64,000 nt of DNA, taken from positions 3,658,001-3,722,000 of the forward strand of contig OZ241354.1 in assembly GCA_965199945.1 (NCBI GenBank). The letters are read 5' to 3'. The translations under genes and the position numbers were made by a program. This document shows positions 55,623 to 63,936 of this stretch, in pieces. The notes beneath the pieces are model-generated. The model searched no databases. It was not told the origin of the DNA and saw only the letters and a list, made by a program, of their open reading frames with translations. Every line of letters starts with the position of its first letter. Position 1 is the first letter of the stretch. This DNA comes from VXYL01 sp965199945 (lineage in GTDB: Bacteria > Pseudomonadota > Gammaproteobacteria > Pseudomonadales > Azotimanducaceae).

Positions 55623-55753
55623 GGCGTTTCCCTCCCAGCAGGTCGCCGCTCGTGTTCCGCGGCCAACCAGCGCCATGCGTCATTCTTCCTTTTCGCGCCT
55701 ATCGTGTCTATGGTGCGTTTCGAGACCGTTGGCTGGCCGCTTGAGGAGGAATC

Positions 55754-57586
55754 ATGGGAATCCGAGACGTGGCGTCGGTGCTGGCCGACGTCCCCACCTT
55801 GCTGGCGCTGAAGAAAGGCATGGTGCCGCGTCCGCTCGAAGAGCAGGACTGCATGGCGGCGGCCGTGGAGCGCAATGCCGCGCAAATGGGCGACAAGCCG
55901 GCGGTCGTCTGCCCGGCGCCGAACGGCGCAATCGCCACCGTCACCTGGGCCGAGTTCAACGCCTTGGCCAACCGCTACGCCCACATGCTCAAGAGCGGCG
56001 GCGTGCAGCGCGGCGACGTGGTGAGCGTGATGATGGAGAACCGCATCGAGTTTCTGGCGCTGTTGATGGGTGCCAACAAGCTCGGCGTCACGGCGGGTCT
56101 CATCAACACCAATCTGCGCCAGCGCCCCTTGGGCCACTGCATCACCGTCACGGCATCCAAGAAGTGCATCTTCGGCGCCGAAGTGCAGGACGCCATCCAG
56201 GAGGTGAAGGGCGATCTCGAGCTGCGCGAAGGGGAGGACTACTACGTGCTGCCGGACGCCGGCAACTCGGCGGCGCCGGAACCGGCCAACTGGGCCATTG
56301 ACGCGGAGGCGGCGAGCGCCGAGCAGCCGCAGACGAATCCGCCGGACACGGCCGAGACGACCTTGGGCGAGACGGCCATGTACATCTTCACCTCCGGCAC
56401 CACCGGCCTGCCGAAGGCGGCCATCCTCTCCAACCGCCGCTACCTGGCGAGCGCTCAGCTGGCCGGCACCGCGGGCTTGCGCTGCACGCCGGAGGACCGC
56501 CTCTACATCTGCCTGCCGCTCTACCACGGCACCGGACTGATGATCGGCGCCGGCGCCGCGTTCGCTACCGGCGCGTCGATGTTCGTGCGCCGGCGCTTCT
56601 CGGCCAGCGCCTTCTTGGACGAAGTGCGGCAGCACCGGTGTACCTGCTTCATCTACGTGGGCGAGCTGTGCCGCTATCTGGACAACACGCCGGTGCGCCC
56701 GGACGACCACGACTCGCCGCTGGCCACCATGATGGGCAATGGGCTGCGGCCGGACGTCTGGCTGCGCTTCAAGAAGCGCTTCGGCATCAAGCGCATCACC
56801 GAGTTCTACGGCGCCAGCGAAGGCAACGTGGCCTTCGCCAACCTGCTCAACAAGGACTGCACCATCGGCATGACGTCGTCGCGGGTCGCCCTGGTGCGCT
56901 ACGACGTGGACGCGGACGAAATCGCCCGCGACGCCGAAGGCCGCTGCATCGAAGCGGCCAAGGGCGAGCCGGGGCTGCTGCTCGGCCACATCAACCCCAG
57001 CGCCGCCTTCGAGGGCTACACGGACGCCGACGCCACGGAAAAGAAGGTGCTGCGCGACGTCTTCGAGACCGGCGACGCCTGGTTCAACACCGGCGACCTG
57101 ATCCGCGAAGTGGAAGTCGGCTTCTCCCTCGGCTACGCCCACTACCAGTTCGTCGACCGCATCGGCGACACGTTCCGCTGGAAGTCGGAGAACGTCTCCA
57201 CGAACGAAGTGAGCGACATCGTGAGCGACTTCCCCGGCATCGAGTTCTGCAACGTCTACGGCGTGGAAGTGCCCGGCGCCGACGGGCGCGCCGGCATGGC
57301 GGCGATCAGCATGGCGGACAGCGGTGCGGAGGTGGATTTCGCGGCCCTGGCGGCGCACATGCAACGCGAGCTGCCGCCCTTCGCCAGACCAGTCTTCGTG
57401 CGCGTGCAGTCCGGCATGGCGCTGACCGGCACCTTCAAGATGGTGAAGGGCGACCTCAAGCGCGAGGGCTACGACATCGGCGCGATCGACGATCCCGTGT
57501 ACGTGATGAAGCCGGGCGGCAGCGACTACGAGCGCTTGGACGTGGAATACTTGGCCACCATTCGCTCGGGCAACGCAGGGTTCTGA
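55754..57586 (+). CDS. Long/very-long-chain acyl-CoA synthetase (FadD6/FATP-like)
   Basis: 610-residue adenylate-forming enzyme that activates fatty acids with CoA. The AMP-binding P-loop is YIFTSGTTGLPKAAILS near residue 211, ITEFYGASEGNVAF near 350, TGDAWFNTGDLI near 440, and the C-terminal lysine region TGTFKMVKGDLKREGYD near 560. Lack of a signal peptide and this layout resemble the FATP/FadD6 group. A strong GAGGAGGAA site precedes the ATG. Bases 57052-57158 are copied at 62238-62344. Confidence 0.92.
   Translation: MGIRDVASVLADVPTLLALKKGMVPRPLEEQDCMAAAVERNAAQMGDKPAVVCPAPNGAIATVTWAEFNALANRYAHMLKSGGVQRGDVVSVMMENRIEFLALLMGANKLGVTAGLINTNLRQRPLGHCITVTASKKCIFGAEVQDAIQEVKGDLELREGEDYYVLPDAGNSAAPEPANWAIDAEAASAEQPQTNPPDTAETTLGETAMYIFTSGTTGLPKAAILSNRRYLASAQLAGTAGLRCTPEDRLYICLPLYHGTGLMIGAGAAFATGASMFVRRRFSASAFLDEVRQHRCTCFIYVGELCRYLDNTPVRPDDHDSPLATMMGNGLRPDVWLRFKKRFGIKRITEFYGASEGNVAFANLLNKDCTIGMTSSRVALVRYDVDADEIARDAEGRCIEAAKGEPGLLLGHINPSAAFEGYTDADATEKKVLRDVFETGDAWFNTGDLIREVEVGFSLGYAHYQFVDRIGDTFRWKSENVSTNEVSDIVSDFPGIEFCNVYGVEVPGADGRAGMAAISMADSGAEVDFAALAAHMQRELPPFARPVFVRVQSGMALTGTFKMVKGDLKREGYDIGAIDDPVYVMKPGGSDYERLDVEYLATIRSGNAGF
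57052..57158 (+). repeat. Direct repeat, copy 1: internal segment of the acyl-CoA synthetase gene
   Basis: These 107 bases (encoding RDVFETGDAWFNTGDLIREV and onward) are identical to 62238-62344 except at one position. This copy lies in the intact gene. Confidence 0.95.
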
Positions 57587-57635
57587 GCGCCGGCGCAAAT
57601 CGCCTACAGAACGTCATGGTTGTCGGTGTGCCGAA

Positions 57636-58520
57636 GTGAGTGTGGATGTTCCAGGAGCCTTGCTGTCGCTGCAAGGCGTGGGTGTCGAAGCGGAAGGATT
57701 TCCAATCCTTGACGGTGTAGATCTGTCGATCATGCCCGCCGAGACGCTCGTGATCTTTGGGGAAAGCGGAGCTGGCAAAAGCACGCTCATTGACGTGATC
57801 GCTGATTGCGTGCCCTTCTCTGGATCTGTTTTGAGAAGCAGCGAACTAGACTTGCACTCCATCGGCATCTCCTACGACTCATTTGCCACGTTCGCGGAGT
57901 TGCGAGCGCGCGATATTGTCGAAATGTACAGCCGACTTCGGCGTGTGCAACCGAATTACGCGATGGCTGAGCAACTTAGGCTTGACGAAATAGGAGGGCG
58001 GCGGTTTCGGGCTCTCTCTGCTGGCGAAAGGAAACGGTTGGCGTTGTACGCAGCATTGTTTTTTGATCCTCTGCTGGCAATTCTTGACGAGCCCACGGAT
58101 GGTTTGGATCCGATGCAGCGCAGGATATTCTGGCGACTTGTCGAGAAACGCCGGGGTGCGACCGTCATCGTGACGCACCTCTGGGAAGAGGCACTGCGCT
58201 CGCACGACCGCATTTGCCTTCTGGCAGCGGGCAGGATGGTGGGCGAGCCGCGGTCTTTGGGTGAATGGATGGCGACGATACCGCAGAGAGGTCGACTTGC
58301 ATGGGCGCAGTCTGCCACCAGTACCGGTGCGGAGGGTACGGAGCGCTTCGCGAGGGTGGAAGCGCACGGTTACACATACTTGTACTACGAGGACGAGCAA
58401 GGCAGGGACGCGGCGCTCAAAGTGGCCAAACGCAACGCAGTGGCGTATTCGGAGTCGCTGGTGACACTCGAAGATGTATACTTGCTTTTGAAGGCAGAGC
58501 TGGAACAGAGTCGTGAATAG
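57636..58520 (+). CDS. ABC transporter ATP-binding protein
   Basis: 294-residue ATPase. Walker A GESGAGKSTLIDVI near residue 42, signature LSAGERKRLALYAALF near 127, Walker B LLAILDEPTDGLD and switch His in VIVTHLWEEAL. A C-terminal domain of about 70 residues follows, as in ABC-2 (drug or glycan exporter) ATPases. It starts at a GTG 50 bases after the acyl-CoA synthetase gene, and its stop overlaps the permease start (GTGAATAG). GC content is lower than the neighbours. First gene of a four-gene coupled cassette; transported substrate unknown. Confidence 0.88.
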   Translation: MSVDVPGALLSLQGVGVEAEGFPILDGVDLSIMPAETLVIFGESGAGKSTLIDVIADCVPFSGSVLRSSELDLHSIGISYDSFATFAELRARDIVEMYSRLRRVQPNYAMAEQLRLDEIGGRRFRALSAGERKRLALYAALFFDPLLAILDEPTDGLDPMQRRIFWRLVEKRRGATVIVTHLWEEALRSHDRICLLAAGRMVGEPRSLGEWMATIPQRGRLAWAQSATSTGAEGTERFARVEAHGYTYLYYEDEQGRDAALKVAKRNAVAYSESLVTLEDVYLLLKAELEQSRE

Positions 58521-59242
58521 CTTGGCGATCATCATTAAGTACCAGTTTCGGGCGGCGAGAGCTGAGCCGTTTGGCGTCTTTTTTCACTCTGCTGCTGCCG
58601 TTGCTGCTGTTTGCGATCTTCGGTCTGACCTTCGGTCTCGGCCAGAATCGGAGTTTCGTGTATGCCGAGTTCGTTTTGCCGGGAATGATCGGCGTGATGT
58701 GCTCGAGCGACGCGCTCTATATGGTGGGCCCGATGATCCGCACGTATCTGACGCAGGGCTTGGCGCGCGAGTTCAAGAGCCTGCCGTTTTGGACGGGTCA
58801 TCTGTTTCTTGGCTTTGTAGTCACGCGACTGCTCTTCGTGACGATCTCGATGGCATTCCTGATCGTCGCGTCTGCTGCGTTGTTTTCCTACCTGCCAGCG
58901 GGCACGGACGCGTTGCGGATACTCGTTGGCGCGGCCATGACCTTTGTGGCGTACGCGCTGCTCGCGGTGGGCATTTCCCTATTGGCAAACTCCAGCGCCG
59001 GCGACTATGGCTTTGCAAGCGTTTACTACTTCCTCGGGATGTTCCTCTGCGACGCGTTTTTCGTCTTGTTCGAGAGCGACTCGATGCTGTATGCCTTTAG
59101 CTTCGCCTTTCCGTTGCGGCCTGCACTGCTCTTCATGCGGGGGGAAGATTGGCCGCTGGCGATCCTTGCGGCATGGGCGCTGGCGGGCCTCGCTCTAGTA
59201 GTGCTGGTCTTGCGGCGGCAAGCGGCCGTTCGCGCACGGTGA
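58513..59242 (+). CDS. ABC-2 type permease, frameshifted at a run of six T
   Basis: The GTG at 58513 overlaps the ATPase stop and reads MNSLAIIIKYQFRAARAEPFGVFF, a normal ABC-2 N terminus, until TTTTTT at 58579-58584. The continuing membrane protein is in another phase: FTLLLPLLLFAIFGLTF, then VLPGMIGVMCSSDALYMVGP and four further helices to 59242. Removing one T joins the two into a single permease of about 240 residues with six helices. Cause may be a mutation, a read error or slippage at the T run. A TTG at 58571 could alternatively start a shortened protein. The end overlaps the next gene by GTGA. Confidence 0.75.
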
Positions 59243-60036
59243 CTCTGATGGGAGGCTTCGGGAGGGGGTGCGTACTCTGGCGGTTGCTTTTGGCGACCGC
59301 CTTGGTCTTCTGCGGCTTGAGTTGGGCGGAGGCGGGGAAGGTACCGATTCTTGAGTTGGCCGAGTTGCAGGGCCGTATCGAGAGGACCGTTGCGGATGGC
59401 GAGCACGGAACTGCCGCGACGCTGGCGGCCATCGAGGAAGAGTTTGCGGCCTTCCAGAACACGGTTGGCGAGCCGGACTACCACAGCAAGTATTGGAAGT
59501 CCTATTTGCTCTATCAGCAGGCCGTTAATCTGATGTCTACAGAGAAGTTCGAGAGCGCGGAAGCGCCGTTGAAGGAGGCCATCGAGACCCTCAAGGGCAC
59601 GGCACCGAGAGATGTTGAGGTCGTGGCGCTGCTGGGTCTGGCGGCTGGCCTGCAACTCGCCTATGTGCCGCGACATCGGATCATCGTTGCGAACAACGAG
59701 GTGAACGGCTACTTGGCGGAGGCCTTGAAGCTCGACGAAGGCAACGTGCGAGCGCGCTTTGCGAATGCAGTAGCGGATTACAACGTTCCGGAGGAGTACG
59801 GCGGCAAGCTCAAGGTGGAAGATCTGTTGAAGGACGTCTTGCCCAAGAAGAAGTGGTCACCATCATCCGGTCTTGCACCCCGCTGGGGCCGGCGCGAGGC
59901 CGCAACGCTAATCGTACGCTTCTACTTGGACGAGAACCGCGTTGCCGAGGCACGAGATGTGCTGGCGGACGCTCTGGTCGTGTGGCCCAACGACCAGAGA
60001 CTGCGCAGGCTGAACAAAGAGGCTCGGAAACGCTGA
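59239..60036 (+). CDS. Exported TPR-like helical protein of the ABC/TonB cassette
   Basis: 265 residues from a GTG coupled to the permease stop (GTGA). A signal peptide, VLWRLLLATALVFCGLSWAEA, precedes helical hairpins. Examples are KYWKSYLLYQQAVNLMSTEKFESAEAPLKEAIETLKG, VNGYLAEALKLDEGNVRARFANAVADY and VAEARDVLADALVVWPNDQRLRRLNKEA, which look like degenerate tetratricopeptide repeats. It is predicted to act in the periplasm, perhaps bridging the ABC and outer-membrane components. No known family recognised. Confidence 0.7.
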   Translation: MTLMGGFGRGCVLWRLLLATALVFCGLSWAEAGKVPILELAELQGRIERTVADGEHGTAATLAAIEEEFAAFQNTVGEPDYHSKYWKSYLLYQQAVNLMSTEKFESAEAPLKEAIETLKGTAPRDVEVVALLGLAAGLQLAYVPRHRIIVANNEVNGYLAEALKLDEGNVRARFANAVADYNVPEEYGGKLKVEDLLKDVLPKKKWSPSSGLAPRWGRREAATLIVRFYLDENRVAEARDVLADALVVWPNDQRLRRLNKEARKR

Positions 60037-60041
60037 CGCCC

Positions 60042-62234
60042 GTGTCGGCGCATTTGCCAGTGGTTCCTCTGCTTTGGCGCGGACGCAACAGATCGCGCGT
60101 CAAATCGTGCGTCAAGAAGCGGGCAACGCGGTGTTTCGCGGTAGCGATTCCGCTTGCGGCAGCGATCGCCGCTGGTGCAGATGTGCTGTCCGGACGCATT
60201 TCCTCGGCAAGTGGCGAGGCGTTGCCTGTCGCCGAAGTGCGGTTGATCTGCGGGTCGGAGGTCGTGACTGGCTACGCATTGGCAGGGGACTTCAGCGTGG
60301 AAGGTGCGGGGGAGGCGGCCTCGTGCCGCCTGGAGGTCTCCGCACCCGGCCATGCGACGCGCACGATGTCAGTGGCGCAATTCATCGCCGATGGCAACGT
60401 GCTCAGCCTCCGCTCGGCCGCGGCTTCGCGTGTCGAGGAAGTTATCGTCGCCGCCGATCGCATTTCCAGACCATTCGCCGCGCTCTACACGCCGGCCCTG
60501 GCGACCTTGGCCAACCCTTCCGCACGGGCGGATCCATTGCGGGCCGTCGCAACGACACCGCACTCGTCCTCGGTGGGCGAATCTCCGGCCCTGCGTCTGC
60601 GCGGTAGTCCAGCGAACATGGTGGGCCTGTTCGTGGGTGAAGTGCCGTTGTACGAATCGGTCCGTGGCGTGGGACTGGAGGGACGTTCCCTAACGCCCTC
60701 CGCGCTCGGCTCGGGCCTCCCCTATGACGCCGAGGTGTATCCGAACAATCCGCCCCTCTATCTCACCAACGCGGGAGTAGCAGCGGTACGCCTGATGCCG
60801 TCTACGACCGCGGGCGGCAGCCTTGCCCTGCTCACCACCGGCATCGCCGGAACGCACACGCTTGCCCGTGGCGACGCATCCGTTCACGCTGCCGGCAGCT
60901 GGTCGAACATGGGCGCTATGCTGGCGCTGCATCCGTCGCTGGCGCGGACGGTGAGCCACTCGCGCTCGGCGACGGCCAACTTGCGGCTGAGCGCGAAGGC
61001 CGGCCGGGGAGAAGTGCAGGCGCTGCTGCTGTCGGACCACGAGGACGGCGGCTATCCGATCGCCGTGCTTTCGTCTCGCGGCCTGTGGCGGAACGAGCGA
61101 CGGAGGCACTTCACAGCCGGGTCTTGGCAACGCTCGGCAGGTGCCGCAGCGTTGAAGCTGAACGCTGGCGCGATGCGCTCAGACGGCAGCGGCAGCTATC
61201 GGACTTTTCGTTTCTCGAGCGTCAACGACTACCGCTTCCTCTCCCTAGACGCCTCCTCGAACCTGCTGGACGCGAATATCCGCTACCGCGCCGGTCTTGC
61301 GATGGAGAACCTTCGGCTGGCCCATGCCGGCGTTTCACAACAGTTCGAGCCGCTCTGGCAGTCGGACTTCCCGCTTGGCCTGCCCGTGCGTCGCATCCGG
61401 CGCAGTGCGCACGGCGGCGTCTACGGCTATGGCACGTGGCAGGTGTCCAAGCGGACGATGCTCATGGGCGGGGTACGTCGCCACTTCGGAGATGGCGTGT
61501 CGGGTGAACATTCGTGGCAGCTTGGGGCGACCCGAGAGGGTTGGCAGCGCAACGGCGGGGTTACCGTGGCCGCTGGCGAATACCACGCCCTGCGCATGCC
61601 GGGACCCAGCGAGTGGCACGCCCCTGTTCCGTTCCGCAGCCGTCAAGTTGCCTTGGACGGGCGATTGTCCACAGCCTCGGCGGACTTCACAGTGGGAGCA
61701 TTCCTTGCACGTATCCGGGAAGCGAGCCGCCGGGTGACGCTGCGCGGCATCGATCTGTCGATGGTCTGGCAGATCGGCGACTTGGCGACGGCCCGAGCGT
61801 CGGCCATTCGCGCGCGGCAGCTTGTCGCCGCCTACGGTCGGCGCTTTCGTGGCGAGGGTGATGTGAAATTCCTGTTGCGGGCTGGCCTCGAGTTGGCGCT
61901 TGGCGGTGGCACGGTGACCGTCAGCTACGTTCACGGCAGCGGCAGGCCCTACGCCGAGGTGGTCGGACGCACACCGTCGGCGGTGGACAGTTCAACCTAC
62001 CTCCCGGTATTCGGCCAAGCGATGTCGGAGCTCGGCGCCTACCAGCGCCTCGATGCCAGCGTGGCTGTTCCGATGCGCGTCGGAGGCACCAACGCGTTGG
62101 GGCTGTTGGCGGTGTCGAACGCGCTGAACCGAGGCAATCCAATGGCGAGGGCGTATTCGGAGGACTTCGGCACGTCTCGCGATGTCCACTTCCCGCCGCG
62201 GGTCTTCGTTGCAGGTCTGGTCCTTCTGTTCTGA
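60042..62234 (+). CDS. Small TonB-dependent-receptor-like outer-membrane protein with an N-terminal carboxypeptidase-regulatory-like domain
   Basis: 730 residues from a GTG at 60042, six bases after the TPR-like gene. After a basic N terminus and signal sequence (CFAVAIPLAAAIAAGA), an Ig-like CarboxypepD_reg domain (VLSGRISSASGEALPVAEVRL) spans residues 48-120. A plug-like domain follows (SSSVGESPALRLRGSPANMVGLFVGEVPLYES, then AAVRLMPSTTAGGS), then a beta-rich barrel with many alternating aromatic strands, ending VAGLVLLF. The terminal Phe is typical of outer-membrane barrels. It is shorter than common receptors. Ligand unknown. The stop abuts the repeated acyl-CoA synthetase fragment. Confidence 0.75.
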   Translation: MSAHLPVVPLLWRGRNRSRVKSCVKKRATRCFAVAIPLAAAIAAGADVLSGRISSASGEALPVAEVRLICGSEVVTGYALAGDFSVEGAGEAASCRLEVSAPGHATRTMSVAQFIADGNVLSLRSAAASRVEEVIVAADRISRPFAALYTPALATLANPSARADPLRAVATTPHSSSVGESPALRLRGSPANMVGLFVGEVPLYESVRGVGLEGRSLTPSALGSGLPYDAEVYPNNPPLYLTNAGVAAVRLMPSTTAGGSLALLTTGIAGTHTLARGDASVHAAGSWSNMGAMLALHPSLARTVSHSRSATANLRLSAKAGRGEVQALLLSDHEDGGYPIAVLSSRGLWRNERRRHFTAGSWQRSAGAAALKLNAGAMRSDGSGSYRTFRFSSVNDYRFLSLDASSNLLDANIRYRAGLAMENLRLAHAGVSQQFEPLWQSDFPLGLPVRRIRRSAHGGVYGYGTWQVSKRTMLMGGVRRHFGDGVSGEHSWQLGATREGWQRNGGVTVAAGEYHALRMPGPSEWHAPVPFRSRQVALDGRLSTASADFTVGAFLARIREASRRVTLRGIDLSMVWQIGDLATARASAIRARQLVAAYGRRFRGEGDVKFLLRAGLELALGGGTVTVSYVHGSGRPYAEVVGRTPSAVDSSTYLPVFGQAMSELGAYQRLDASVAVPMRVGGTNALGLLAVSNALNRGNPMARAYSEDFGTSRDVHFPPRVFVAGLVLLF

Positions 62235-62237
62235 GCC

Positions 62238-62344
62238 GCGCGACGTCTTCGAGACCGGCGACGCCTGGTTCAACACCGGCGACCTGATCCGCGAAGTGGA
62301 AGTCGGGTTCTCCCTCGGCTACGCCCACTACCAGTTCGTCGACC
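62238..62344 (+). repeat. Direct repeat, copy 2: orphan fragment of the acyl-CoA synthetase gene
   Basis: 106 of 107 bases match 57052-57158 in the same orientation. It starts 3 bases after the stop of the TonB-receptor-like gene and has no start or stop of its own. It closes the inserted cassette. Confidence 0.95.
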
Positions 62345-62771
62345 AGCGTCCCCTGGCGAATCGCCCACGAAGAATAGGGGCGATTTCCTACACGGATTGC
62401 AGACATCGCCCGTATTCCTGGGCGCCGAGGCTTGGTCACCATGCCGCTTCACTCGGAAGAGGAGGTCGGCATGGACGGAAGAATGGTGCAGCGGCGGCGA
62501 TTTCAGGACGGCCCGCTCCGCGGCGCGAACGCCGGATTGGCGACGCGCCGCAGCGGCGGCCGGCGACCCAAGGGGAACCATCGCGCGCTCGAACGGCGAC
62601 CGTCGCTGCCGTGCCCGAAGCACGGCGCCTTGCGCGAACAGGTCTCGAAGGGCGAGCCGTAGCCCCTCGTGCGCCGTCGCTGCATGGTCGGGCAATCGGC
62701 AGCGGCTGGTTGATTCGCCGGTCTGCCACCCCAATCATGTAGCGACGCAAGGCCGCTCGAGGAGACATGCA
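62345..62771. other. Intergenic stretch after the cassette
   Basis: No convincing gene. A GGGGCGATTTCCTA motif at 62377-62390 with ACACGGATT just after it resembles 47000-47057. A short basic frame at about 62440-62662 has arginine- and proline-rich composition, more like chance than a protein. GAGGAGA near 62760 is the ribosome-binding site of the next gene. Confidence 0.4.
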
Positions 62772-63212
62772 ATGGCGCGCGTGCAACTGGCGCTCAACGT
62801 CCCGAATCTGGACGCTGCGGTGGCGTTCTACAGCTCGCTCTTCGGCACCGAGCCGCACAAGGTGCGCGAGGGCTACGCGAACTTCGAGGTGGCCGAGCCG
62901 CCGTTGAAGCTCGTGCTCATGGAGAACGACGCGGCCGAGAAGCTCAACCACTTGGGCGTCGAGGTCGAAACCACGTCCGAGGTGCGCGCCGAGACGCAGC
63001 GCCTGGACGCGGCCGGCATGGCGACGGTGGTGGAGGAAGCCACCGTGTGCTGCCACGCCGAGCAGGACAAGGTGTGGGTGCGCGACCCCGGCGGCATCCG
63101 CTGGGAGGTGTACAACATCACGGACGACATGCTCCGCAAGGGCGAAGGAGCGATGCCGACGACGGCGGCGCGTGCAGCCGCGCCCTCGAACGCCCCAAGG
63201 TGCTGCGGCTAG
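62772..63212 (+). CDS. ArsI/CadI-like VOC-family protein
   Basis: 146-residue glyoxalase/dioxygenase-fold protein. MARVQLALNVPNLDAAVAFYSSLFG at the N terminus, NHLGVEVETTSEV in the middle and DPGGIRWEVYNI near residue 120 match the ArsI (Fe-dependent C-As lyase) and CadI group. The metal or arsenic-binding vicinal cysteines are in TVCCHAEQDKVWV near residue 95, and a further CC pair closes the protein (PRCCG). No arsR, arsC or efflux gene is beside it, so organoarsenical or cadmium response is inferred from family features only. Confidence 0.82.
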   Translation: MARVQLALNVPNLDAAVAFYSSLFGTEPHKVREGYANFEVAEPPLKLVLMENDAAEKLNHLGVEVETTSEVRAETQRLDAAGMATVVEEATVCCHAEQDKVWVRDPGGIRWEVYNITDDMLRKGEGAMPTTAARAAAPSNAPRCCG

Positions 63213-63273
63213 CCGAAGATTGGCGACGCCCGCTGGCGGTCAGGCCGGCGGAGGCGAAGGAAGCGAAAGGCGG

Positions 63274-63936
63274 TCAGGCCTCGCTCAGCGGGGTGCGGTA
63301 GCGGTCGATCTTGGCGACGTAGCGCGCCGCGGCTTCTAGGAAATAGACGTTGTCCCGATTGCCGAAGCCGACGTTGTAGGAGCGCAGGGCGCACTGCTCG
63401 GCCTGCTGCGGGTCCGGGTTGGAGACCCGGGCGCAGGCTTCCATGTAGTGGGCGAGAATCTGCGCCCCGCAGTACACGTTCTGCTCGGGATCGAACAGCG
63501 AGCCGCCGCAGAAGGCGCTCCACAGGTCGGCGCGAACCTGCGCCGGCCCAACGGCGCCCATAGGCGAGCGCACGTTCTTGCGGAAGGTGCTCTCGGTCAT
63601 CACCAGGCTCGCCACCAGCTCCGGCGCTAGGCGCTGCCGCGTCGATGCTTCGAGAATCCAATCCGTGAACTCGTCGGCGACGGCCTCCTCGATGCCGTAG
63701 CCGCGCACGAGCCTGGCGGCAAAGCTGGCGCGCTTGTGCTCCCACCCCGCCGTCGCCGCTGGCGCCGGCAGTGCCAAGGGAACGATCCGCCGCTCCTCGG
63801 CATCGCCCCGCGCGAACGCCGCAACCACCAAGGCAACGCTGCCAAGCAACGCCAGAACCAGCCCCCGGCGGGCAGCGCCATTGGCGTGGCGGCGCATCCC
63901 CATCCGGCGACCTACATGTCGCGCCTCTCCTAGCAT
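63274..63936 (-). CDS. Lytic transglycosylase-like (SLT) exported protein
   Basis: Up to 220 residues with a basic N terminus, a signal-anchor helix (GLVLALLGSVALVVAAFA) and a goose-lysozyme-type SLT core. The catalytic Glu is in SLVMTESTFRKNVRSPMGAVGPAQV near residue 114, followed by NVYCGAQILAHYMEAC and YNVGFGNRDNVYFLEAAARYVAKI. Family members cleave peptidoglycan to 1,6-anhydromuropeptides. Start codons at 63936, 63903 and 63897 all precede the signal sequence. Confidence 0.83.
   Translation of the reverse strand: MLGEARHVGRRMGMRRHANGAARRGLVLALLGSVALVVAAFARGDAEERRIVPLALPAPAATAGWEHKRASFAARLVRGYGIEEAVADEFTDWILEASTRQRLAPELVASLVMTESTFRKNVRSPMGAVGPAQVRADLWSAFCGGSLFDPEQNVYCGAQILAHYMEACARVSNPDPQQAEQCALRSYNVGFGNRDNVYFLEAAARYVAKIDRYRTPLSEA

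Noticed and set aside
58571..58590. Programmed ribosomal frameshifting in the ABC permease
   Set aside because: There is a T run but no canonical slippery heptamer with a clear downstream structure, and a plus-one shift would be needed. A mutation, read error or transcriptional slippage is simpler.
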